From: CAVQRB01 sp963715055
GTDB lineage: Bacteria; Pseudomonadota; Alphaproteobacteria; Rhodobacterales; Rhodobacteraceae
Reading direction: 5' to 3'
Length of the DNA: 64,000 bases
Assembly (NCBI GenBank): GCA_963715055.1
Contig: CAVQRB010000021.1
Location: 1 to 64,000 of the forward strand
This document shows, one piece after another, positions 1 to 7,681 of this stretch. A program made the position numbers and the translations under genes. The notes beneath the pieces were generated by a model. It did no database searches. It was not told where the DNA came from and worked only from the letters and a program-made list of their open reading frames with translations. Every line of letters begins with the position of its first letter. The stretch's first letter is position 1.

Positions 1-320
1 CGGCGCCGCGGGGTCGAAGCCAAGCTGGTGATCGGAGAAAGACGCCCGGCGACGACCACGATCCCATCCTGACGCAGGCTCTCAGAGAGGCGCATCGATG
101 GGCGCAAGCTCTGAAAGGAGGGACCCCTTTGAAGACCATCGCTGGCGATCCAACTGCACGGGTGCTTTCATCCGCAAGCGGGGTCAGCTCGCCTTCCTGT
201 CGCCCAGGATCCAGATCGCCATTCGCGATGGAACCCTGTCGCCCGAGATCACAGCGAACATACTTTCGCCAAGGCATCCCGCTCGATTGGATGATGCAGG
301 AGCGGATGTTTCGGGGTTTA
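1..320 (+). pseudogene. Serine recombinase C-terminal remnant, frameshifted
   Basis: Translating across frames recovers the C-terminal tail typical of large serine recombinases (Pin/resolvase relatives with a zinc-ribbon region). Frame 1 gives GVEAKLVIGERRPA. From about base 50, frame 3 gives DPILTQALREAHRWAQALK. Near base 195, frame 2 gives LAFLSPRIQIAIRDGTL. From about base 275, frame 3 gives PLDWMMQERMF, matching the family's usual ending. At least three frame changes are therefore needed, and no single ORF covers the region. The 5' part lies outside the window. I read it as a decayed integration or phage-type recombinase. A tRNA-Ser-like gene follows about 350 bases later. The family assignment comes from remembered motif similarity and is fairly secure; whether the decay is real or partly sequencing error is open. 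Confidence 0.6.
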
Positions 321-676
321 ATCCTAAGTGGTCAGGACGCGTTTGGGTTGCTAGCGACCAGGCGAGAACGTTCCTGCAAATTCCCTGCTGGGCCACCCAG
401 TGAATTCCTTGTCAAACATATGAAAACACTCTGATATTACCAGTTCGGTTACGCGGGAATAGCCGATATCCGAATAAATTCCCTGCAAATTCCCTGCCAG
501 CAGGGAAATCTCTGCCAATAAGCGCACCGCGATTTGCGCCCGACAGAGACGCAAGCCGCATCTGAGCTAAAATCGTCTCGCCCAATCGTCTCCGCCTCGG
601 AAAATACCGTGCAAACCACCGGAAAATAGGCGATAATAACGCCGTAAAAGTGTTTATTGTCAGATATTTAGGTGGT
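321..676. other. Non-coding stretch between recombinase remnant and tRNA
   Basis: No convincing gene. The short ORFs here lack ribosome binding sites and recognisable domains. The stretch holds three copies of the 11-base word AAATTCCCTGC (see the repeat entry) and is more AT-rich than its surroundings toward the tRNA end. It looks like the scar of a former insertion between the recombinase remnant and the tRNA. Confidence 0.5.
378..507. repeat. AAATTCCCTGC direct repeats with hairpin
   Basis: The word AAATTCCCTGC occurs at 378-388 and then twice in exact tandem at 476-486 and 487-497. The last copy forms a hairpin: TTCCCTGC (490-497), a two-base spacer CA, then GCAGGGAA (500-507), an 8-bp perfect stem. 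Nothing in the neighbouring genes explains it. It may be a recombinase binding region, an attachment-site remnant or a dispersed intergenic repeat; the sequence alone does not decide. Confidence 0.65.
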
Positions 677-769
677 TGGCGGAGGAGGTGGGATTCGAAC
701 CCACGGTACGCTTTCACGCACGACGGTTTTACGAAGACCGGTTGCATTCGACCACTCTGACACTCCTCC
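677..769 (-). tRNA. tRNA-Ser-like class II tRNA, atypical anticodon loop
   Basis: On the minus strand the acceptor GGAGGAG (5' end at 769) pairs with CTCCTCC, followed by a discriminator G and an encoded CCA (677-679). The T arm GTGGG-TTCGAAT-CCCAC is perfect. A long variable arm (GTGCG...CGTAC) makes this a class II tRNA, and the body looks like tRNA-Ser. The anticodon arm is odd: CGGT pairs with ACCG around a 9-base loop CTTCGTAAA, where the ordinary tRNA-Ser(UGA) loop would be CTTGAAA. Allowing a C-A mismatch to close a 7-base loop gives TTCGTAA, anticodon CGU, which normally reads Thr. It could be a decayed tRNA, a tRNA with an expanded loop, or a sequence error. Identity as a tRNA gene is secure; its decoding is not. 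Confidence 0.8.
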
Positions 770-1004
770 GGGGCACGCGCTGTCCTAAGACCGCTCGGCA
801 ATTCTGAAACCGGATTTTTCCAGCGACCTCGGGGACTATGGCCGCATCACGGGTCAGCGCGGGTCTTCACGTAGGGCGCAGCACCCGCTACTGTGCGCGC
901 AACGACAAGGGCCCGTCTCGAACGGGGCCTCAATACCGAGACAGGCACAGGCGTCCATTGAGCGCGGACCAGAGCAGCAGCTATCACCTTTCCCCGTCCT
1001 TCAC

Positions 1005-1861
1005 ACCCCACACCCTGCTTGCGGCACCTTGCGTCGCGAACGCGATCTCGCTAGTGTCCGCGTGCCAGGGATGGCGAAGTCTTCCAGTCGCGCGGAGGTT
1101 TTCGGCACCCAAGACCGACGGCACCGAAGTCTGCGACCGCGCCCGAGGCAACGGGCGGGGCCATCGAACGCGATGTTGAAGCGCCCGACGATGTTCTCCA
1201 AGAAGGAGCAGGGTCTTGGGACGGCAGGCCTTCGCTCGGCGGGGTCTGGGTCGCGCGATCCGGACGTGAACGACCCCGAGCGGGTGCTGATCCGCAACCT
1301 CGACAACGGCGATTCGTGGTCGGCGCGCTCTTCCGTCGCGAACGTGAAAGCCCGGCCCGCGCCGGAACTGTCATCCGATGCGGCCGAAGCCATCGGCGTG
1401 CTGGCGGGTGCTCCGGTCGAGCTCGAAGTGGTCGCCCTGCGCAAGGAAGTGGTCGAGCCGGTTCCCCCCCTGCATCCGAGGTCGCGGAAGCCGTGGACGC
1501 ACCCGCCGAGATCACCGAGACCAGCCTCGATCCGATCGCCGCCGCCAGTGCCGCGATCGAAGCTGCCCCTGCAACACCTGCCGAGCCAGCACCTACACCC
1601 GTGGCCTCCAGCCTGCCGGAAACACTGCTTGAGCGTCCCTTCCTGCAAACCGGGATCTTCAGCACCGAGGCAAACGCGAAGAAAGCTGCCGACCAACTAA
1701 ACGCGAAGGGCGCCCCGGCCGCGATAAAATCCCAGGAAACAAGCGGCAAGACCATCTGGCGCGTCGTCGTGGGACCCGCCGGCACCACCGCCGAGCGCGA
1801 CCAGCTGCTCGCCACGGTCAAGGCCGCCGGCTACAGCGACGCCTACCCCGTCTCGAACTGA
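1005..1861 (+). pseudogene. SPOR-domain lipoprotein-like gene, multiply frameshifted
   Basis: The C-terminal 75 residues, in the frame ending at 1861, form a clear SPOR (peptidoglycan-binding) domain, with FLQTGIFSTEANAKKAADQL and a closing IWRVVVGP...AAGYSDAYPV. Upstream pieces of one protein lie in alternating frames: WDGRPSLGGVWVA (about 1217), DPERVLIRNLDNG (about 1273), GALFRRERE (about 1322), SSDAAEAIGVLAGAP (about 1372) and VALRKE (about 1430). Together they resemble the envelope SPOR/RlpA-like proteins common in Rhodobacteraceae. A possible lipobox (LVSAC) is encoded near 1050. At least four indels are needed to join the frames; one lies in the C7 run at about 1463-1469, a classic slippage or sequencing-error site. 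It sits directly upstream of the carboxypeptidase gene, fitting a cell-wall operon. Confidence 0.6.
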
Positions 1862-1884
1862 CTGCCTGAAAGGAGACGTCGAGA

Positions 1885-3055
1885 ATGATCCGCACCTTCA
1901 TCGCAATCGTTGCCGTCATCGCCACTGCGCTGCCAACCTCGGCCTTCGAGACGACGGCCACCTCGGCCTATGTGATTGACCAGACCACCGGTACCGTGCT
2001 CCTGAGCAAGGAGGCCGAAATCCCTCTGCCGCCGGCGTCGATGTCGAAACTGATGACGCTCTACATGGCATTCGAGGCGCTCCGGCGCGGCAAGGCGGAC
2101 GGCGGGCTTGACCTCAACGAAATGCTCCCCGTCTCAGAACATGCGCAATCCTACGGCGGCTCAAGCATGTTCCTGCGCTCTGGCGAGGAGGTCAGCGTCG
2201 AAGACCTGGTGCGCGGCATTGTGGTGCAGTCGGGCAATGACGCCTGCGTGGTGATCGCAGAGGCACTGTCGCCGGACGGTACCGAGTACGGCTTTTCCCG
2301 CCTGATGACCCAGCGTGCGCAGGAGATGGGGATGGAGCATTCGACCTTCACCAACTCGAACGGTTGGCCGCAGACCGGACACCGCATGTCGATGAAGGAT
2401 CTCGCCATCCTCGCGGACCGCCTGATCACCGATTTCCCCGAGTATCTACCCGCTTTTTGCCGAGACGGAATTCGCCTTCGACAACCGTGTGCCGAGCAAT
2501 CGGCTCAACCGCAACCCGGTGTTGAGCATGGGGATTGGTGCGGACGGCCTGAAGACAGGACACACGCAGGAAGCAGGCTACGGGCTCGTGGGCTCGGCCA
2601 AGCAGGGCGACCGCCGGGTGATCTTCGTGATCTCCGGGCTGGAGACCTCCGCACAGCGCGCCCAGGAATCCGAGTCGATTGTCAACTGGGCCTTCCGGCA
2701 GTTCACCATGCGCAAGCTCGCCAGCGAAGGCCAGCAATTCGCCACTGCTGAAGTCTGGATGGGCAGCGAGCCCGCAGTGGGCCTCGTGGCGAAAGAGGAT
2801 GTCTCCGTGTTGATGCCCGCACTCGCCGCCACCCAATTCCAGGGCGAGGTGATCTACAAGGGCCCCCTCAGCGCCCCCATCGCCAAGGGTGATACTCTGG
2901 CGGAACTGGTATTCACCCTCGATGGCCTGCCCGAAACACGGGTGCCGCTGGTGGCGGATCGCGACATCGGCCCCGGCGGTTTCGTCAGCCGTGTCACCAC
3001 GGCGGCAATGATCCTTCTCAACAAGGTGATCCAGGGTCCGGCGGAGGCTTCGTGA
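1885..3055 (+). pseudogene. dacC: D-alanyl-D-alanine carboxypeptidase, one frameshift
   Basis: This is a periplasmic penicillin-binding protein that trims the terminal D-Ala from peptidoglycan stem peptides. A signal peptide (residues 1-20) precedes the three catalytic motifs of the S11 family: SMSK (SxxK, about residue 53), SGN (about 116) and, after the frame change, KTG (about base 2548). The C-terminal beta domain of PBP5-type enzymes follows, with a final amphipathic segment. A single extra base near 2446 (TAT-C-TAC instead of TAT-TAC) shifts the frame; removing it restores the family sequence through to the stop at 3055. As sequenced, the first frame would miss the KTG motif and be inactive. 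The start has a good AAGGAG site. Its end overlaps the tmk start by four bases (GTGA). A sequencing error is as likely as a real mutation. Confidence 0.8.
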
Positions 3056-3690
3056 CCAAGGCCCGCAGAGGCGCCGGCACGTTCATCACCTTCGAAGGCA
3101 TAGACGGATCGGGCAAATCCACGCAACTCAAGCATCTGGCGGCTCATCTGCGCGCCTGCGGCCATGACGTGGTGGAGACCCGCGAACCCGGTGGATCGCC
3201 CGGCGCCGAGGAAATCCGCGCCCTCGTATTGCAGGGCGAGCCGGACCGCTGGTCGGCGGAAACCGAGCTTCTGCTTTTCACCGCCGCGCGGCGCGACCAC
3301 CTCGAAAGGCTGATCGAGCCTGCCTTGCGCGCGGGCAAGATCGTGCTGTGCGACCGCTTCGCCGACAGCACCCGCATGTATCAGGGCCTGTCGCGGGGCG
3401 ACCTGCGCGGCAAGGTCGACAAACTGCACGCGCTGATGATCGGCCGCGAGCCCGACCTGACCCTGCTGATCGACATGGATCCTGCCACCGGCCTTGCGCG
3501 CGCCCTCTCGCGCCGTACCGCGGACGAGCGCTTCGAGGCCTTCGGCGAGGACCTGCAGGTCGCTATGCGCGCGGGGTTTCTTGACCTCGCGCGTGAATTT
3601 CCCAAGCGTTTCAGGGTGATCGACGGTGCACGCGCGGTGGATGTGGTGGCCGCCGAGATCGCACAGCTCGTGGACGCGGAACTGGCATGA
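3052..3690 (+). CDS. tmk: Thymidylate kinase
   Basis: Phosphorylates dTMP to dTDP with ATP in the pathway to dTTP. The 212-residue length is normal for the family. The P-loop is GIDGSGKSTQ near residue 16, the substrate-binding DRFADST motif is near residue 100, and the LID region carries RRTADERFE. The GTG start overlaps the stop of the carboxypeptidase gene (GTGA) and its own stop overlaps the holB start (ATGA), so dacC-tmk-holB are probably translated from one transcript. The short N-terminal extension (MTKARRGAG) is acceptable for the family. Assignment is secure. Confidence 0.96.
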   Translation: MTKARRGAGTFITFEGIDGSGKSTQLKHLAAHLRACGHDVVETREPGGSPGAEEIRALVLQGEPDRWSAETELLLFTAARRDHLERLIEPALRAGKIVLCDRFADSTRMYQGLSRGDLRGKVDKLHALMIGREPDLTLLIDMDPATGLARALSRRTADERFEAFGEDLQVAMRAGFLDLAREFPKRFRVIDGARAVDVVAAEIAQLVDAELA

Positions 3691-4787
3691 GTGCCGCCGA
3701 CCAGATCGAAGGTGCCCCGCATCCGCGCGACACGCCTGTGCTCTATGGACAGGAAGCGGCCGAGCAGGCCTTTCTTGCGGCCCATGCCACGGGTAGGCTG
3801 CATCACGGCTGGCTGCTGAGCGGCCCGCGCGGCGTCGGCAAGGCAACCCTCGCCTGGTCGATTGCGCGCTTCCTGCTTGCCACGCCTCCCCTGGAAGACG
3901 AAGGACTCTTCGGCGCGCCGCCTGCGCCCACCACGCTGCGGATCGACCCCGACCACCCGGTCGCGCGGCGCATGGCGGCAGGCGCGGAGCCCGGTCTCAA
4001 GGTCATCACCCGCACACCGAGCCCGACAACCGACCGCTTGCGTGACCAGATCGTCGTCGACGACATCCGCGCCTTGGCAGGGTTTTTCCATCTGTCGGCC
4101 ACCGACGGCGGACGCCGCGTGGTCATCGTCGATGCTGCCGATGAGATGAACCCTTCGGCCGCCAACGCGCTCCTGAAGATGCTGGAGGAGCCCCCCGCCC
4201 GCGCCACGCTCCTCCTGGTCAGCCACCAGCCCTCGGCGCTGCTCCCCACAATCCGCTCGCGCTGCCGGGTGCTGCGCCTCGCGCCCCTTGCGCCTGATGC
4301 GATGACGCAAGCACTGGCCCAGAGCGGCATCGAAGCCACGGATGCGAGCCTTGCGGAACTCTCCGGCGGTTCGGTCGGTGCGGCATTGCAATTGTCTCTG
4401 CTCGATGGCTTGGGCACCTATGCCGAGTTACTGTCGATCCTCGGCACCTCGCCCTCGCCCGCCCGCGCGCGCGCTGTCCGTCTGGCCGAGGCGGCCGCCG
4501 CGCGCGGCGCCGAGGCGAAGCTCGACCTGCTTTTCACCTTGCTCGATATCCTTCTTGCGCGCCTTGCCCGTCGCGGCGCCACGGGAGCAGCACCACAGGT
4601 CGAGATCTGCCGCGGCGAAGCGGAATTCCTGCGCAGGCTCGCACCTACGCCACAGTCAGGACGTGCCTGGGCTACGCTCGCACAGGAGACAGCGGCCCGC
4701 GCGCGCCACGGGCGCGCCGTGAACCTTGACCCTGCCGCCCTGGTCCTAGATACCCTCATCAAGATCGGGCAAACCGTCCCTGCCTGA
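3687..4787 (+). CDS. holB: DNA polymerase III subunit delta'
   Basis: Clamp-loader subunit (366 aa) of the replicative polymerase, in the AAA+ superfamily. It shows a P-loop-like GPRGVGKATL near residue 45, a region around residues 135-160 of the Walker B type, and the SRC motif in IRSRCRVLRL near residue 195. A C-terminal helical collar domain follows. The start overlaps tmk by four bases, a tmk-holB-tatD order common in alphaproteobacteria. Assignment is secure. Confidence 0.94.
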   Translation: MSAADQIEGAPHPRDTPVLYGQEAAEQAFLAAHATGRLHHGWLLSGPRGVGKATLAWSIARFLLATPPLEDEGLFGAPPAPTTLRIDPDHPVARRMAAGAEPGLKVITRTPSPTTDRLRDQIVVDDIRALAGFFHLSATDGGRRVVIVDAADEMNPSAANALLKMLEEPPARATLLLVSHQPSALLPTIRSRCRVLRLAPLAPDAMTQALAQSGIEATDASLAELSGGSVGAALQLSLLDGLGTYAELLSILGTSPSPARARAVRLAEAAAARGAEAKLDLLFTLLDILLARLARRGATGAAPQVEICRGEAEFLRRLAPTPQSGRAWATLAQETAARARHGRAVNLDPAALVLDTLIKIGQTVPA

Positions 4788-4821
4788 AGCAGGCCCTCCC
4801 CGTTTCAATAAATGAACTGGC

Positions 4822-5628
4822 ATGACCGAAATACCGCAGATCACCGACAGCCACTGTCACCTCGACTTTCCCGACTTCGAGGGGCGGCTCGGGGAGGTCG
4901 TTCGAGATGCCGCGAAGGCCGGTGTCACCCGCATGGTCACGATCTGCACGAAGCTGCACAACGAACCCGCCGTGCGCGCCATCGCCGAGGCCCATCCTTC
5001 GGTTTTCTACGCCGCCGGCACCCACCCGATGAGCGCCGCCACCGAACCGCTTGTGACCGTCGACCAACTCGTTACCCTGGCAAGGCACCCGAAAATGGTC
5101 GGTATCGGCGAGACGGGTCTCGACTACCACTACACCGCCGACAGCGCCGCGGTACAGCAAACCTCCCTGCGCATCCACATCGAGGCCGCGCGCGAAACCG
5201 GCTTGCCGCTGATCATCCATGCACGTGATGCCGATGACGACATGGCGCGGATTCTGACCGAAGAATACCGCAAGGGCGTCTACACCTGCGTCATGCACTG
5301 TTTTTCTTCTTCGGCAGAACTCGCACGCACCGCCCTAGGTCTGGGCTTCTATCTCTCCATGTCCGGGATCACCGCCTTTCCGAAATCGCAAGAGCTGCGC
5401 GACATCTTCGCTGCCGCCCCACTCGACCGGATCCTGCTTGAAACCGACGCCCCCTACCTTGCCCCGCCACCGCATCGCGGCAAGCGCAATGAGCCCGCCT
5501 ATACCGCCCATACCGCCCGAAAGGCCGCCGAGACCTTCGGCCTGCCCTACCCCGAATTCGCCGCGCGGACGCAAGAGAATTTTGACCGGCTTTTCACCAA
5601 GGCCGCACGGGCACGGAAAGCCGCCTGA
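4822..5628 (+). CDS. tatD: TatD family metal-dependent hydrolase
   Basis: Predicted cytosolic deoxyribonuclease or hydrolase of the TatD/YcfH family (268 aa) with a TIM-barrel metal site. Visible ligands are DSHCHLDFPD at the N-terminus, GETGLDYHY (about residue 95), IIHARDADDD (about 132), MHCFSS (about 158) and the closing LETDAPYLAPPPHRGKRNEP (about 213), all in family order. It lies 34 bases after holB, and its stop shares one base with the next start (TGATG). Family membership is secure; the in vivo substrate is not evident. Confidence 0.93.
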   Translation: MTEIPQITDSHCHLDFPDFEGRLGEVVRDAAKAGVTRMVTICTKLHNEPAVRAIAEAHPSVFYAAGTHPMSAATEPLVTVDQLVTLARHPKMVGIGETGLDYHYTADSAAVQQTSLRIHIEAARETGLPLIIHARDADDDMARILTEEYRKGVYTCVMHCFSSSAELARTALGLGFYLSMSGITAFPKSQELRDIFAAAPLDRILLETDAPYLAPPPHRGKRNEPAYTAHTARKAAETFGLPYPEFAARTQENFDRLFTKAARARKAA

Positions 5629-6428
5629 TGCCCGGGATCCGCTTCACCATCCTCGGCTGCGGCTCCTCGGGCGGCGTGCCGCGCCTGGGCGGCCATTGGG
5701 GCGCCTGTGATCCGGACAACCCCCGGAATCGTCGTCGCCGTTGCTCTCTACTGGTGGAGCGGGAGGGGCCGGAAGGCACGACCACCGTGTTGATCGACAC
5801 CTCCCCCGACCTGCGCGATCAGCTGCTCTCGGCGAACGTCGGGCGTCTCGATGCGGTGATCTACACCCACAGTCATGCCGATCATGTCCACGGCATCGAT
5901 GACCTGCGGATGATCGTCTTCAACATGCGCGCCCGCCTGCCGGTCTGGGCCGACGCCGCCACCAGCGCAGCCCTAAGACAGCGCTTCGACTATGCCTTCG
6001 AACAGCCGGAAGGCTCGAGTTACCCGCCGATTCTCGATCTGAACCTGATCGACGGCCCGCTCAGCATCGAGGGAGCCGGCGGCCCGATCCCGCTCACGCC
6101 CTTCCGCGTGGATCACGGCGACATGGAGGCACTGGGCTTTCGCATCGGCGGCGTGGCCTACCTGCCGGACGTGGCCCACATTCCCGATGCCGCCTGGGAC
6201 ATGCTGCAAGACCTCGACTGCTGGATCGTCGATGCGTTGCGCCGCGACCCGCATCCGACCCATTCGCATTTGGCGCAGACGCTTTCCTGGATCGAACGCC
6301 TCGCGCCCCGCCAGGCCGTGCTTACCAACATGCACATCGACCTCGACTACGCCACCGTCCTGGCCGAGACGCCGGATCATGTCCAACCGGCCCATGACGG
6401 GCTTACCCTCAGCTTCCCGGCCCCCTGA
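5628..6428 (+). CDS. MBL-fold metallohydrolase, PhnP-like
   Basis: Cytosolic metallo-beta-lactamase-fold protein of 266 residues. It opens with TILGCGSSGGVPRLGG, the usual N-terminus of the PhnP/RNase Z-like subgroup. Zinc ligands are visible in HSHADHVHGIDDLR (about residue 83), in FRVDHGDMEALGFRI (about 160), and in a late histidine (MHIDLDYATV, about 238). PhnP itself is a cyclic phosphodiesterase, but there are no phosphonate genes here. Conserved linkage to tatD suggests a housekeeping nucleic acid or phosphodiester role. The start is fused to the tatD stop (TGATG), implying translational coupling. Confidence 0.88.
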   Translation: MPGIRFTILGCGSSGGVPRLGGHWGACDPDNPRNRRRRCSLLVEREGPEGTTTVLIDTSPDLRDQLLSANVGRLDAVIYTHSHADHVHGIDDLRMIVFNMRARLPVWADAATSAALRQRFDYAFEQPEGSSYPPILDLNLIDGPLSIEGAGGPIPLTPFRVDHGDMEALGFRIGGVAYLPDVAHIPDAAWDMLQDLDCWIVDALRRDPHPTHSHLAQTLSWIERLAPRQAVLTNMHIDLDYATVLAETPDHVQPAHDGLTLSFPAP

Positions 6429-6494
6429 TCTTCTTTTGGCGATAAATATCCCCGCCGGAGGCTCCCGCCCCCTCCCCGCGCGCAAAGGCCGCCC

Positions 6495-7430
6495 ATGCAG
6501 ACCCTGCTCGATGTCATCCTGCCCGTCTTCCTGGTGATCGGCTTCGGCTATGTGGCGGTCTGGCGCAAGCTCTTCCCGGTCTCGGGCATCGACGGGGTCA
6601 TGCGCTTCACCCAATCTTTCGCGATCCCCTGCCTGCTGTTCCAGGCCATCGCCCGGCTCGACCTGAAGGCCTCCTTCGACCCTGGTCTCTTGGGCAGCTT
6701 CTACACCGGCGCCACGGTCTGCTTCTGTTTAGGCATCCTCGGCGCCCGGTACTTCTTCAAACGGGACTGGGAGGACTGCGTGGCCATCGGTTTCTGCTGC
6801 CTCTTTTCCAACTCCGTGCTGCTCGGCCTGCCGATCACCGAACGTGCCTACGGGCCCGATGCGCTCACCGGCAATTTCGCCATCACCGCCTTCCATTCGC
6901 CCTTTTGCTATGGCCTGGGCATCTCGGTGATGGAGATCGTCCGCAACCGCGGCCAGTCACCGCTGGTCATGCTGCGCGCCACGGCGCGGGCGATGTTCCG
7001 CAACGCGCTGGTGCTCGCGATCGGTCTCGGTTTCGCGGTCAACCTCTCCGGCTTGCCGGTGCCACAGGTGCTCGACGATGCGCTTTCGTTGATCGTGCGC
7101 GCTGCCCTGCCCGCGGCCCTCTTTGCTCTGGGCGGGGTGCTCTACCAATACCGGCCCGAAGGCGACGGGCGCACCATAGCGATGGTCTGCACCATCGCCC
7201 TCATCGTGCATCCAGCGATCTTCTGGGGCATGGCCAAAGCCACATCTGTCCCGCCTGACTTCTTCCGCTCGGGCGTGCTCACCGCAGCCATGGCGCCGGG
7301 CTTCAACGCCTATATCTTCGCCAATCTCTACGGCCGCGCGAAACGCGTCGCGGCCTCGTCGGTGCTGATCGCCACCGGCGCATCGATCCTTACGGTGTGG
7401 GTCTGGCTGATGTTGCTGGAAAACTTGTGA
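6495..7430 (+). CDS. AEC family transporter
   Basis: Integral membrane protein of 311 residues with about ten hydrophobic segments in two halves, the layout of the auxin efflux carrier (AEC) family. The N-terminal half reads LLDVILPVFLVIGFGYVAVW and the C-terminal half contains GFNAYIFANLYG, matching the family. Bacterial members export or exchange small organic acids. No substrate can be named from context. It follows the MBL hydrolase by 66 bases on the same strand. Confidence 0.85.
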   Translation: MQTLLDVILPVFLVIGFGYVAVWRKLFPVSGIDGVMRFTQSFAIPCLLFQAIARLDLKASFDPGLLGSFYTGATVCFCLGILGARYFFKRDWEDCVAIGFCCLFSNSVLLGLPITERAYGPDALTGNFAITAFHSPFCYGLGISVMEIVRNRGQSPLVMLRATARAMFRNALVLAIGLGFAVNLSGLPVPQVLDDALSLIVRAALPAALFALGGVLYQYRPEGDGRTIAMVCTIALIVHPAIFWGMAKATSVPPDFFRSGVLTAAMAPGFNAYIFANLYGRAKRVAASSVLIATGASILTVWVWLMLLENL

Positions 7431-7465
7431 TGGTTGCGCAACACGGCGCGTCGTAGGCCTATAAA

Positions 7466-7551
7466 TGGTGCGGATGAGAAGACTCGAACTTCCACGGGTG
7501 TTACCCCACAGCGACCTCAACGCTGCGCGTCTACCATTCCGCCACATCCGC
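7466..7551 (-). tRNA. tRNA-Leu(GAG)
   Basis: Minus-strand class II tRNA. The acceptor GCGGATG (5' end at 7551) pairs with CATCCGC, with discriminator A and an encoded CCA (7466-7468). The anticodon stem CAGCG/CGCTG encloses the loop TTGAGGT, anticodon GAG, which reads CUC and CUU leucine codons. The variable arm is long (TGGGGTAACACCCG) and the T arm carries TTCGAGT. Confidence 0.95.
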
Positions 7552-7614
7552 ACGTTTTGAATGGTCAGCGGTCTTTAGCCTGCCCTTGCCCGGTTGTGAA
7601 GAGCCAATTTCATC

Positions 7615-7645
7615 AAAAAGCCCCGGCGGGCGAACCCACCGGGGC
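7615..7645 (-). terminator. Rho-independent terminator of the peptidoglycan-binding gene
   Basis: On the minus strand GCCCCGG and CCGGGGC form a strong stem (with further pairing inside) directly followed by TTTTTG. It lies 37 bases beyond the stop at 7682. Confidence 0.8.
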
Positions 7646-7681
7646 AATGAGATGAGCGGGCTTCCAAAGGAGCCGGCGGTT

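Noticed and set aside
677..769. Selenocysteine tRNA or allo-tRNA
   Set aside because: The acceptor is 7 bp and the T arm 5 bp, the anticodon is not UCA, and there are no selenoprotein genes in the window.
412..801. 129-codon minus-strand ORF across the tRNA
   Set aside because: It runs through the tRNA gene and the repeats and shows no domain; a chance ORF.
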